DNA from: Pedobacter changchengzhani
GTDB lineage: Bacteria; Bacteroidota; Bacteroidia; Sphingobacteriales; Sphingobacteriaceae
DNA length: 64,000 bases
NCBI RefSeq assembly: GCF_004354365.1
Contig: NZ_SJCY01000009.1
Coordinates: forward strand, 1-64,000
Direction of reading: 5' to 3'
Shown piece by piece: positions 43,524-52,324 of the stretch. The first letter of the stretch is position 1. Every line of letters starts with the position of its first letter. The position numbers and the translations under genes are program-made. The notes below the pieces were generated by a model, which did not search any database, had not been told where the DNA came from, and saw nothing but the letters and a program-made list of their open reading frames with translations.

Positions 43524-45281
43524 TTATTTTAATCTTATTTCACTTACACTCATACCTTGTGGCACCATTGGGAAAACATTGTTTTCTCTACCAACCATTA
43601 CCTCCAAAAGATAAGATCCTTTATGATTAATCATCGTTTCTAAAGCCGTTTTCAAGTTTGCGCGGTCATCAACCTTACTTGCTTCTATGTAATATGATTT
43701 AGCTAATGCTACAAAATCAGGACTGGTAATGTTAACGAAAGAATATCGTTTATCGTTAAATAACTGTTGCCACTGTCTTACCATTCCTAAAAAGCGGTTA
43801 TTCAAAATCAAAATTTTAACCTCTGCACCAAATTGCATAATTGTTCCCAATTCTTGAGGGGTCATTTGAAAACCACCATCGCCAATAATGGCAATAACGG
43901 TTTTGTTTGGTGCGCCGTATTTAGCGCCTATTGCTGCGGGCAAACCAAAACCCATTGTTCCTAATCCGCCAGAAGTAATGTTGCTACGTGTGTTGTTAAA
44001 TTTTGCATATCGGCAAGCTACCATTTGGTGCTGACCAACATCTGTTACAATTATAGCTTCACCATCGCATATTTCGTTTATATTACGCAACACTTCGCCC
44101 ATGGTCATTTCATCAGTAGTTGGGTAAAGCTCTGGTGTAATTACTTGGTCAATTTCCTGTTGATTGTATTCTTTAAATTTAGCTACCCAATCCTCATGTT
44201 TTTTAGCATCAACCAAGTTGGTTAACAGGGGTAAAGTTTCTTTACAATCGCCCCAAACGCCAACATCTGCTTTTACATTTTTGTCAATTTCGGCAGGGTC
44301 GATATCTAAATGGATTACTTTAGCTTGTTTTGCGTACTTATCTAAACGGCCAGTTACACGGTCATCAAAACGCATACCGATTGCAATTAAAACATCACAT
44401 TCATTAGTTAATACGTTGGGGCCGTAATTGCCATGCATACCTAACATGCCTACATTTAAAGGGTGCGATGTTGGTAAAGAACTTTCGCCCATAATTGTCC
44501 ACGCAGCCGGAATGCCACTTTTATCAATAAAAGCCTTAAATTCTTGTTCGGCAGTTCCCAAAATAACGCCTTGTCCAAATAAAACGAATGGTTTTTTCGC
44601 TTCATTAATCAGCTTTGCTGCCTGTTCTATATACTCCACCCTAACTTTTGGTTTTGGGCGGTAAGAGCGGATATGATTGCACTTTACATACTCAGGAAAT
44701 TCTTCAATTTGTATCTGTGCATTTTTAGTAATGTCGATTAAAACTGGTCCTGGTCTGCCACTTTGAGCAATATGAAAAGCCTTAGCTAAAACTTCTTGTA
44801 TCTCTTTTGCATCGGTTATTTGATAATTCCACTTCGTAACCGGCGTGGTAATATTAATTACGTCTGTCTCTTGAAAAGCATCAGTACCTAACAAATGAGC
44901 GAACACTTGGCCAGTTATACAAACCAAAGGCGTGCTGTCAATTTGCGCATCGGCCAAGCCAGTAACTAAATTTGTAGCACCAGGTCCACTTGTTGCAAAG
45001 CACACACCCACTTTACCGCTCGATCTTGCAAAGCCTTGCGCAGCATGAATTCCACCTTGCTCATGGCGAACCAAAATGTGCTCGAGCTTGTCTGCATAAT
45101 CGTAAAGGGCATCGTAAATAGGCATAATTGCACCACCTGGATAACCGAAAATTGTCGTGACGCCCTCTTCAATTAGTCCATTTAAAAGAACCTGCGAGCC
45201 TGTTCCTTTAAAAGCTCCAACCCCCTGAAGGGAACTGGATTTAGTTTCAGTTTTTTGTACTGTGTCTTGTGCCGTTTCCAT
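43524..45281 (-). CDS. ilvB: Acetolactate synthase catalytic (large) subunit
   Basis: The TPP/FAD enzyme that makes acetolactate from pyruvate, or acetohydroxybutyrate from pyruvate and 2-oxobutanoate. It has 585 residues. The TPP glutamate lies in LVRHEQGGIHAAQGFARSSG, with FGYPGGAIMPIYDAL at the N-terminus and the Mg/TPP motif GDGGFQMTPQELGTIMQFGAEVKILILNN. Residues 14-25 (KSSSLQGVGAFK region) are encoded by a palindromic repeat, just before the first conserved block (GSQVLLNGLIEEG). Confidence 0.95.
   Translation of the reverse strand: METAQDTVQKTETKSSSLQGVGAFKGTGSQVLLNGLIEEGVTTIFGYPGGAIMPIYDALYDYADKLEHILVRHEQGGIHAAQGFARSSGKVGVCFATSGPGATNLVTGLADAQIDSTPLVCITGQVFAHLLGTDAFQETDVINITTPVTKWNYQITDAKEIQEVLAKAFHIAQSGRPGPVLIDITKNAQIQIEEFPEYVKCNHIRSYRPKPKVRVEYIEQAAKLINEAKKPFVLFGQGVILGTAEQEFKAFIDKSGIPAAWTIMGESSLPTSHPLNVGMLGMHGNYGPNVLTNECDVLIAIGMRFDDRVTGRLDKYAKQAKVIHLDIDPAEIDKNVKADVGVWGDCKETLPLLTNLVDAKKHEDWVAKFKEYNQQEIDQVITPELYPTTDEMTMGEVLRNINEICDGEAIIVTDVGQHQMVACRYAKFNNTRSNITSGGLGTMGFGLPAAIGAKYGAPNKTVIAIIGDGGFQMTPQELGTIMQFGAEVKILILNNRFLGMVRQWQQLFNDKRYSFVNITSPDFVALAKSYYIEASKVDDRANLKTALETMINHKGSYLLEVMVGRENNVFPMVPQGMSVSEIRLK
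45209..45241 (-). repeat. CCCCCTGAAGGG palindrome translated near the ilvB start
   Basis: Plus strand: AAAGCTCCAACCCCCTGAAG with GGAACTGGAT. It has the same core as the intergenic copies at 37217 and 40556. It codes for ilvB residues 14-24, upstream of the first conserved motif. Confidence 0.6.
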
Positions 45282-45364
45282 AATCTCTAATTCTATATTC
45301 GTTTTGTCGAATTTTTGACGTTTTACTTTTAATTATACTGGTTGTCTTTGTAAAGATTAACCAC

Positions 45365-45934
45365 TTATTTTTTACCAATTTTAAATCCTATTTTCTCTCT
45401 GGTTTCCCACTTTTTTTGAGCGATTTTTTCATCTAGCAAATTATCCATTGCATCGTATAATTGATTTAATTGAATATCATGCTCTTCAATTCGCTCTTTT
45501 ATTTCCTTTAAGCGTTCATTATCATCGTGTGGTTGAAGAAAAATTCTTCTAACTGCGACGAAAGCCCTCATAATTGCGATGTTCATGTTAACCGCTTTAT
45601 CACTTTTTAAAATGCCACTTAGCATTGCTACGCCTTGTTCGGTAAAGGCAAATGGCGTTATTAGCGTATTCCTTTTGCTTTGGCTAATCATTACAATTTG
45701 TGATGAAGAGCCAATTTCCTCGTATGCGGTCACAATTTGTGACCGCATACTTTCCCACTCAGCAAGAGAAAGCCTAAACATAAAATCATCTGGAAAACGT
45801 TTAATATTTCTTTTTACTGCCTGATTTAACACTTTAGTCTCTACCTCATAGAGTTGAGCTAAATCAAAATCAAGCATTACTCTTTCGCCCCTTATTGTAT
45901 AAATTTTACTTTCAACGCTTTGTATAATTTGCAT
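45365..45934 (-). CDS. ORF6N-domain DNA-binding protein
   Basis: A 189-residue protein with an N-terminal ORF6N domain (about 8-95: YTIRGERVMLDFDLAQLYEVETKVLNQAVKRN, RFPDDFMFRLSLAEW, PFAFTEQGVAMLSGIL), related to phage antirepressors (KilA-N/ORF6N). The remainder is a helical, charged tail (ERLKEIKERIEEHDIQLNQL). Such genes are common as single chromosomal copies in Bacteroidota; their role is unknown. It lies between ilvD and ilvB. A perfect 14-bp-arm palindrome sits inside its coding region. Confidence 0.8.
   Translation of the reverse strand: MQIIQSVESKIYTIRGERVMLDFDLAQLYEVETKVLNQAVKRNIKRFPDDFMFRLSLAEWESMRSQIVTAYEEIGSSSQIVMISQSKRNTLITPFAFTEQGVAMLSGILKSDKAVNMNIAIMRAFVAVRRIFLQPHDDNERLKEIKERIEEHDIQLNQLYDAMDNLLDEKIAQKKWETREKIGFKIGKK
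45722..45750. promoter_or_regulatory. Perfect palindrome inside the ORF6N gene
   Basis: The arms GTATGCGGTCACAA and TTGTGACCGCATAC are exact reverse complements around one central T. The site encodes the residues around MRSQIVTAY. This is longer than expected by chance and could be a binding site for a dimeric regulator, perhaps the ORF6N protein itself, or a coding constraint. Confidence 0.4.
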
Positions 45935-45994
45935 ATCGAATTTGTTTTAACGTTAGTTTATAGTCCAAGGGATGACTTGATTCCTCTTTACAGG

Positions 45995-47677
45995 TTAATA
46001 TTCATCAGTTACACAACCATTTGCTGCATCTGATACTGTTTTTGCATATTTATATAAAACTCCTTTAGTAACTTTTAATTCTGGCTGAATATATTTTTTA
46101 CGTCGTTCGGCGATAACTTCCTCGCTAACTTGCAACGTGATTACATTATTAACGGCATCTATTAAAATTGGATCATCGTCTTCTACCAAACCTATTAAAC
46201 CACCTTTGTAAGCTTCTGGCGTAATGTGGCCAACAACAAAACCATGTGTGCCACCCGAGAAACGACCATCAGTAATTAGCGCTATCGATTTACCTAAACC
46301 AGCACCAATAATTAAAGATGTAGGCTTCAGCATTTCTGGCATTCCTGGTGCGCCAATAGGTCCTTCATTTTTAATCACTACCACATCGCCATGCTTAATT
46401 CTTCCAGAAGAAATTCCTACAACTAAATCTTTCTCTCCATCAAATACACGGGCAGGACCTTCAAATTTCTCACCTTCTTTACCACTAATTTTCGCAACAG
46501 ATCCTTTTTCGGCTAAATTTCCGTAAAGTATTTGTAAATGTCCTGTAGCTTTAATAGGGTCGGTAAGTTTATGAATGATTTTTTGATCATAATCGATGAT
46601 TGATTTCACATCAGCCAAGTTTTCTGCCATGGTTTTTCCCGTTACCGTTAAGCAGTCGCCGTGCAATAAACCTTCATCTAACATATATTTTAACACAGCA
46701 GGAATACCGCCATATTGGTGCAAATCTTGCATCAAGTATTTTCCACTTGGTTTAAAATCTGCTAAAACAGGTGTTATATCACTCATTTTTTGGAAATCGT
46801 CTTGCGTAATTTCTACACCAATCGCTTTTCCCATCGCAATAAAATGCAAAACCGCATTTGTACTTCCACCTAAAATAATAATAGAACGAATTGCATTTTC
46901 AAATGCTTTCCTAGTCATTACATCAGATGGTTTGATATCTTTTTCTAATAAAATTTTAATGTATTTACCTGCATCTAAACATTCCTGTTTTTTCTCCAAA
47001 CTAATTGCCGGGTTTGATGAAGAGTAAGGCAAACTCATACCTAAAGCTTCAATTGCCGATGCCATTGTATTTGCCGTGTACATGCCACCGCATGCACCTG
47101 CACCTGGGCAAGTATGTTTGATAATGCCTTGATAATCTTCTTCTGATAAATTACCGCAAATTTTTTGTCCTAAAGCTTCAAATGCAGAAACGATATTTAG
47201 TTCTTCATCTTTGTAATGGCCTGGTGCAATTGTACCACCATAAACCATTAATGAAGGGCGATTTAACCTAGCCATTGCCATAATAGCGCCCGGCATATTT
47301 TTATCACAACCCGGAATAGCTACAATTCCATCATAGTATTGGCCACCACAAATGGTTTCGATACTATCGGCAATAACATCTCTACTTACTAAAGAATAAC
47401 GCATACCGTCGGTACCATTCGCCATTCCATCACTTACGCCAATAGTATTAAAAACTAAACCTACTAAATCATTTTTCCAAACGCCAGCTTTAACGTCTTT
47501 TGCAAGATCGTTAAGGTGCATATTACAAGTGTTGCCATCATAACCCATACTTGCAATGCCAACTTGCGCTTTGCTCATATCGGCATCGGTTAATCCGATT
47601 CCGTAAAGCATGGCTTGTGCTGCAGGTTGTGTTGGGTCTTGTGTAAATGTTTTACTGTATTTATTTATTTCGCTCAT
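45995..47677 (-). CDS. ilvD: Dihydroxy-acid dehydratase
   Basis: IlvD dehydrates dihydroxyisovalerate and dihydroxymethylvalerate to the keto acids used by IlvE. It has 560 residues and needs an Fe-S cluster. Cysteines lie in [29 protein letters not shown] and [16 protein letters not shown]. It follows ilvE in transcription order, with a hexamer array filling the 92-bp gap. Confidence 0.95.
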   Translation of the reverse strand: MSEINKYSKTFTQDPTQPAAQAMLYGIGLTDADMSKAQVGIASMGYDGNTCNMHLNDLAKDVKAGVWKNDLVGLVFNTIGVSDGMANGTDGMRYSLVSRDVIADSIETICGGQYYDGIVAIPGCDKNMPGAIMAMARLNRPSLMVYGGTIAPGHYKDEELNIVSAFEALGQKICGNLSEEDYQGIIKHTCPGAGACGGMYTANTMASAIEALGMSLPYSSSNPAISLEKKQECLDAGKYIKILLEKDIKPSDVMTRKAFENAIRSIIILGGSTNAVLHFIAMGKAIGVEITQDDFQKMSDITPVLADFKPSGKYLMQDLHQYGGIPAVLKYMLDEGLLHGDCLTVTGKTMAENLADVKSIIDYDQKIIHKLTDPIKATGHLQILYGNLAEKGSVAKISGKEGEKFEGPARVFDGEKDLVVGISSGRIKHGDVVVIKNEGPIGAPGMPEMLKPTSLIIGAGLGKSIALITDGRFSGGTHGFVVGHITPEAYKGGLIGLVEDDDPILIDAVNNVITLQVSEEVIAERRKKYIQPELKVTKGVLYKYAKTVSDAANGCVTDEY

Positions 47678-47681
47678 TTTT

Positions 47682-47776
47682 AATTAAGGTTGAGGTTGAG
47701 GATAAGATTAAGGTTGAGGCTGAGAATGAGGTTAAGGTTGAGGCTGAGCCTGATACTTACTGCTTGATACTATATT
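47682..47776. repeat. Hexamer array, copy 3, joined to a TTGATAC-type unit
   Basis: AAGGTTGAGGTTGAGGATAA and further units (AAGGTTGAGGCTGAG twice) run to 47750, followed by CTGATACTTACTGCTTGATAC. Two repeat families are thus side by side in the ilvE-ilvD gap and reach into the ilvE stop region. Confidence 0.6.
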
Positions 47777-48660
47777 ATTACTTCATAATTTACTTTTTCC
47801 AGTACAAGGTTTTTATAAGCTCGTTGTATGGTGTAACCGATCGATTCTCGCCACATTGTGCGATAAACCACTTCATCAATAGATGCAATTCCAGCAACTT
47901 CGGTGGCTGTTCCGCATAAAAAGGCACTGTCTGCATTTTTTAGCTCATCAACGGTTAATTTTTTCTCAATACATTCTATATCTAACACCGTACAAAGTTC
48001 TTTTACCGTTGCTCTTGTAATGCCGGGTAAAATATTTCCTAAAGATGGTGTATATAATTTACCATCTTTTTCAATAAATATATTTGCACCCGAAGCCTCG
48101 GCTACAAAACCATTCATATCTAAAAGTAAGGCTTCATCATAACCTTTAATGTTCGCTGCAGTTGTTGCTAAAATCGAGTTTACGTAATTTCCGCTCAACT
48201 TTGCTTCCATCGGTGTCGATTTTGGATTTGGTCTTTCGTAATCAGAAATGGTTAAGTTTAACAACTTATTTCCCGAATATGCATCCCAATCCCAAGCACA
48301 AATAAAAATTGAAACGCCAACAGGTTGATTCAATTTCATGTTGGGATGGCAAAAAACTAAAGGACGGATGTAAGCATCTTTAAGCTTATTTAGTGTAAGT
48401 AATTTATATGTTTCTCTAATCAATTCTTGCTTATCCCAAGGGAAAGGAATATTTGCTAATTTACAAGAATGTTCTAACCGATCGAAATGAGCAGCGGCCT
48501 TAAAAATACGGTTGCCATTGTGTGTTTTATAAGCTCTAATTCCTTCAAACGCAGCATAACCATAGTGTAGCGATTGGCCGTAAAGATCTGTACTGCTGTC
48601 TGCAGCTTTCTCAAATCGCCCATCAAGATAAATTATGGTGTTAGCATTGTAGTACTTCAT
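47770..48660 (-). CDS. ilvE: Branched-chain amino acid aminotransferase
   Basis: IlvE transaminates the keto acids to Ile, Leu and Val with glutamate. From ATG 48660 it has 296 residues, class IV PLP fold; a GTG three bases earlier is also in frame. Signatures: SLHYGYAAFEGIRAYKT at the start, the PLP lysine in PMEAKLSGNYVNSILA, EASGANIFIEKDGKLYTPSLGNILPGITRATV and FLCGTATEVAGIASID. It is the first enzyme gene of the cluster and lies 16 bp after the attenuator terminator. Confidence 0.95.
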   Translation of the reverse strand: MKYYNANTIIYLDGRFEKAADSSTDLYGQSLHYGYAAFEGIRAYKTHNGNRIFKAAAHFDRLEHSCKLANIPFPWDKQELIRETYKLLTLNKLKDAYIRPLVFCHPNMKLNQPVGVSIFICAWDWDAYSGNKLLNLTISDYERPNPKSTPMEAKLSGNYVNSILATTAANIKGYDEALLLDMNGFVAEASGANIFIEKDGKLYTPSLGNILPGITRATVKELCTVLDIECIEKKLTVDELKNADSAFLCGTATEVAGIASIDEVVYRTMWRESIGYTIQRAYKNLVLEKVNYEVII

Positions 48661-48675
48661 CACTTGCTTGTATTT

Positions 48676-48708
48676 AAAAAAAGCGTCCCGTTTGTATCGG
48701 GACGCTTT
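48676..48708 (-). terminator. Attenuator terminator upstream of ilvE
   Basis: On the minus strand, AAAGCGTCCCG, a seven-base loop (ATACAAA) and CGGGACGCTTT form a perfect 11-bp stem directly followed by a run of seven T. It lies between the Ile/Leu/Val-rich leader frame and ilvE in the direction of transcription. It would end transcripts before the operon unless disrupted. The arm at 48700-48710 can pair instead with the leader segment 48732-48744. Confidence 0.8.
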
Positions 48709-48744
48709 AAGTATATTTAGTTTTTTTTTATTTAAACTGCGTCC
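48700..48744 (-). promoter_or_regulatory. Candidate antiterminator pairing
   Basis: On the minus strand, segment 2 (GGACGCAGTTTAA, 48732-48744) overlaps the last codons of the leader frame. It can pair with segment 3 (TTAAAGCGTCC, 48700-48710), the 5' arm of the terminator: GGACGC with GCGTCC and TTTAA with TTAAA, with two unpaired bases (AG). Segment 1 (CTGCTTC, 48769-48775), made of leucine codons 31-33, can pair with GGA-C-GCAG of segment 2. This three-way competition is the layout of amino acid attenuators. Drawn by hand; not folded by program. Confidence 0.6.
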
Positions 48745-48865
48745 GCTTTTTGCCCCATAAAATGTTTAGAAGCAGTAGGTTAATTAAAATGACAGGAAAT
48801 AACACTACGTTAATCGTTGTTAAATTGGTTGAATTATGAGTAAGTGTTTGATTTAATGGAACCAT
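48728..48865 (-). CDS. Ile/Leu/Val-rich leader peptide of the ilv-leu operon
   Basis: A 45-codon frame (MVPLNQTLTH... to ...KKRTQFK). Residues 18-36 hold 14 branched-chain residues out of 19 (core INVVLFPVILINLLLLNIL), including Val-Val, Val-Ile-Leu-Ile and four Leu in a row. It is followed 19 bp later by a strong terminator and then ilvE. Its size, composition and place match leader peptides such as E. coli ilvL. It could instead be a tiny one-helix membrane protein, but the coupling of its last codons to an antiterminator favours the leader reading. Too short for usual gene finders. Confidence 0.7.
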   Translation of the reverse strand: MVPLNQTLTHNSTNLTTINVVLFPVILINLLLLNILWGKKRTQFK

Positions 48866-48888
48866 TATTTTTGTCTTCTAATAATAAT

Positions 48889-48919
48889 CCAATTTAGTTT
48901 TTGCTTTATTAATATGCAA
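48889..48919 (-). promoter_or_regulatory. Putative promoter of the ilv-leu leader
   Basis: On the minus strand TTG (48917-48919), 20 bases, then TAAATTGG (48889-48896), one mismatch from TANNTTTG. Transcription would begin about 15-20 bases before the leader ATG. Confidence 0.35.
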
Positions 48920-49451
48920 GAGAATTTGAAAAAAAGTTAAATAAGAATAATATTTTGCATATATAATTAATACCGATATATTATTCTTTACCTTATTCGA
49001 ATTAGTAATTTAATACGGTTGAGTATAGACCGAATATCAAAACGGTATATGGTATATTTATTATGCTTGCATTGTATATTTAGTGTTTTTCTTCTTAAAA
49101 GTGGAAATTTGTTGTAAAAGTTCTAAAATTTTAACAAATTATTGGCTTGCCTTAGATAATGCTTTATCCCATTTTATACCAAGTGTTGATAAGAAAGCAT
49201 AAAACTAGAACAAGCAGCCATTTTAGAGCCAACAGTATTTTTATGCTGTTTAAATTCAATAATATTTTTGGTTTTTTCTTGAAGCGCAAATTTCTGCAAA
49301 AAAATTATGTTAGTCCTGCCATTCGCTTTACTGCGTGCTCGCTACTGTCAGGGCTAGCTAACTTCAACTTGTGCAATAAACAAAATTTTTACAGCATGAT
49401 TTATAGCGCAAGTGAGAAGTGAAACTTAAATAGTAGCAAGAACCAAAATTT

Positions 49452-49585
49452 TTAAACCCTTCCCAATAGCTATCGAAAGTAGCGATATCCTTTGATCACA
49501 TTCCCCTTTTCGGGGATTGGTGGTAAAAGATTTAGCGGAAATAGGGAGGAGGTTCTCGGTTGAAATGCAGGTTTTGCTTTCCAAA
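49452..49585 (+). repeat. Composite dispersed element, diverged copy
   Basis: TTTAAACCCTTCCCAATAGC, AGTAGCGATATCCTTTGATC, the palindrome TTCCCCTTTTCGGGGATT, GGTAAAAGATTTAGCGGAAA, and GCAGGTTTTGCTTTCC. It has the same order of blocks as 19118-19255 with several changes. Confidence 0.45.
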
Positions 49586-49595
49586 TAAAATTTAG

Positions 49596-49640
49596 TCATC
49601 CGTATAATATAGTTAATTGCTGTTATTCATCGGATGACTT
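49596..49640. repeat. AGTCATCCG/CGGATGACT hairpin
   Basis: AGTCATCCG at 49594-49602 and CGGATGACT at 49631-49639 are exact inverted arms with a 28-base spacer. It is related to the hairpins at 187-224 and 873-1002. Confidence 0.5.
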
Positions 49641-49650
49641 ATGGCGCATA

Positions 49651-49686
49651 AAAAAGCCTTTCCGAACTTAATCGAAAAGGCTTTTT
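49651..49686 (-). terminator. Terminator after atpC
   Basis: The arms AAAAAGCCTTTCCGA and TCGAAAAGGCTTTTT pair with one G-U type mismatch around a six-base loop, 20 bp after the atpC stop on the minus strand, followed by T's. Confidence 0.7.
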
Positions 49687-49705
49687 AAATGTTTTTAAAT
49701 AATTT

Positions 49706-49951
49706 TTAAGCGATACCTTCTGCCAATACAACAATTTTATTTTCTAGCGCTTCTACAACACCGCCTTTAATAAAAAAACGTTCTTCATCAGTTTTATTGC
49801 CTTTTATAATCACTTCACCATCTGCTAAAGTTGAAATTATAGGTGCATGATCTTTTAAAATTTGAAAAGAACCTAGCGTACCAGGAACGGTAACGGATAT
49901 TACTTCGCCTTCGAAAACTTTTTTATCTGGAGTTAATATTTCTAAGTTCAT
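49706..49951 (-). CDS. atpC: F1Fo ATP synthase epsilon subunit
   Basis: An 81-residue short epsilon subunit: MNLEILTPDKKVFEGEVISVTVPGTLGSFQIL and APIISTLADGEVII are the family's N-terminal beta-sandwich motifs. The C-terminal helical hairpin of the E. coli protein (about 135 residues) is absent, as in other Bacteroidota. Paired with atpD upstream and away from the other ATP synthase genes, which is a known arrangement in the phylum. Confidence 0.92.
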   Translation of the reverse strand: MNLEILTPDKKVFEGEVISVTVPGTLGSFQILKDHAPIISTLADGEVIIKGNKTDEERFFIKGGVVEALENKIVVLAEGIA

Positions 49952-49954
49952 TGT

Positions 49955-50031
49955 TTTTTAGATTTGAGATGTGAGATTTGAGATATGAGATATACATCTC
50001 GTCTCACATCTCACATCTAATGTCTCACTAC
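49955..50031. repeat. GAGATGTGAGATTT array forming an inverted repeat in the atpD-atpC gap
   Basis: The first half repeats AGATTTGAGATGTGAGATTT-like units. The second half repeats their complement (CTCACATCTCACATCTAATG). The whole 77-bp gap can fold into one hairpin between two co-transcribed genes. Confidence 0.6.
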
Positions 50032-51651
<1,620 letters not shown>

Positions 51652-51685
51652 TTAACTGGTTAGTTTGAGGCTGTTTTAAACACAA

Positions 51686-51718
51686 AACACCTTAAAAGTT
51701 TATGGCTTTTAAGGTGTT
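51686..51718 (-). terminator. Terminator after the outer membrane protein gene
   Basis: AACACCTTAAAAG and CTTTTAAGGTGTT are perfect 13-bp arms with a seven-base loop, followed on the minus strand by TTTT, 16 bp after the stop at 51734. Confidence 0.7.
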
Positions 51719-51733
51719 AAAAATTATTTTTTA

Positions 51734-52246
51734 CTAAAAAGTGTAGCCCAAGCCAATTCCTATTGTTAGTAATGTTTCCTTTCCGGTAAATAAAAGAAAA
51801 CCCGTTCTGTACATAAAACCGCCTGTAGGCTTTTGATGCCTAAAGCCTGCTCTTATTATAAATGGAGTGTTTACAACCTCATTATTGCTAACGTACTGAT
51901 AGCCATTAACGGTGAGTGTGCTAACTGATGCGCCTACTAAAGGTTTTATAAGGGTTACTCCGAGCCCAGTTTCGAAAAAGTTTTTAGATGTAGTACTTTC
52001 ACTCAAAAGTATGTTTGCTTCTAACGGAACAATTATCACATTTTGATATGTTGCAAAACCAATTCGTGGTGCCACTTTTATTCCTTTTGATACTTGAAAT
52101 AATCTGTCGTAATTAATAGAATAAATACCACCGTTACCCAGAAGCTCTGCATAGATGCTGTTTTTGCTTAAATCGGTATTTGGCTGTTGTTGCGCAATAG
52201 ATCGGAAACTGAAAAAAATTAAGAGTGTAATTAAAATGGGTTTCAT
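51734..52246 (-). CDS. Small outer membrane protein, paralogue 1
   Basis: A 170-residue exported protein: signal peptide (PILITLLIFFSFRSIAQ) and a barrel-like mature part with KNSIYAELLGNGGIYSINYDRLFQ, VAPRIGFATY, FIIRAGFRHQKPTGGFMYRTGFL and the end IGIGLGYTF. The gene at 53650 shares this order (NAVFYSINYERL, ALVRAGYRHQKPEGGLMYRAGVL, GFSIGYTF), so they are paralogues. Unknown function. The C-terminal YTF suits assembly into the outer membrane. Confidence 0.7.
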   Translation of the reverse strand: MKPILITLLIFFSFRSIAQQQPNTDLSKNSIYAELLGNGGIYSINYDRLFQVSKGIKVAPRIGFATYQNVIIVPLEANILLSESTTSKNFFETGLGVTLIKPLVGASVSTLTVNGYQYVSNNEVVNTPFIIRAGFRHQKPTGGFMYRTGFLLFTGKETLLTIGIGLGYTF

Positions 52247-52324
52247 GATATTATTTGTTTAAAATTTCTTGCAGTATAAATTTAATTTAATCCTAATTAA
52301 ATTAGTAACCTAACTCTCACAGCA

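Larger units (their letters stand above)
48866..49647. other. Large gap between the ilv leader and atpC
   Basis: No gene is supported over about 780 bp. It is very AT-rich to 49150. From about 49310 it holds AGTCCTGCCATTCGCTTTAC and GCTCGCTACTGTCAGGGC, a worn relative of the composite element. Next comes a larger altered copy (49452-49585) and the ATCCG/CGGAT hairpin (49596-49640). An 87-residue open frame at 49159-49422 is judged non-coding. Confidence 0.5.

Noticed and set aside
47647..47919. Plus-strand frame with Lys-Val-Glu repeats
   Set aside because: It is the hexamer array read in another frame, overlapping ilvE.
48676..48744. T-box or riboswitch upstream of ilvE
   Set aside because: No T-box consensus (AGGGUGGNACCGCG-like) was seen; the coding leader with competing hairpins explains the structure better.
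49159..49422. 87-residue open frame in the gap before atpC
   Set aside because: Composition follows AT-rich sequence and a repeat fragment (AGTCCTGCCATTCGCTTTAC region), no signal, motif or upstream box; most likely chance.
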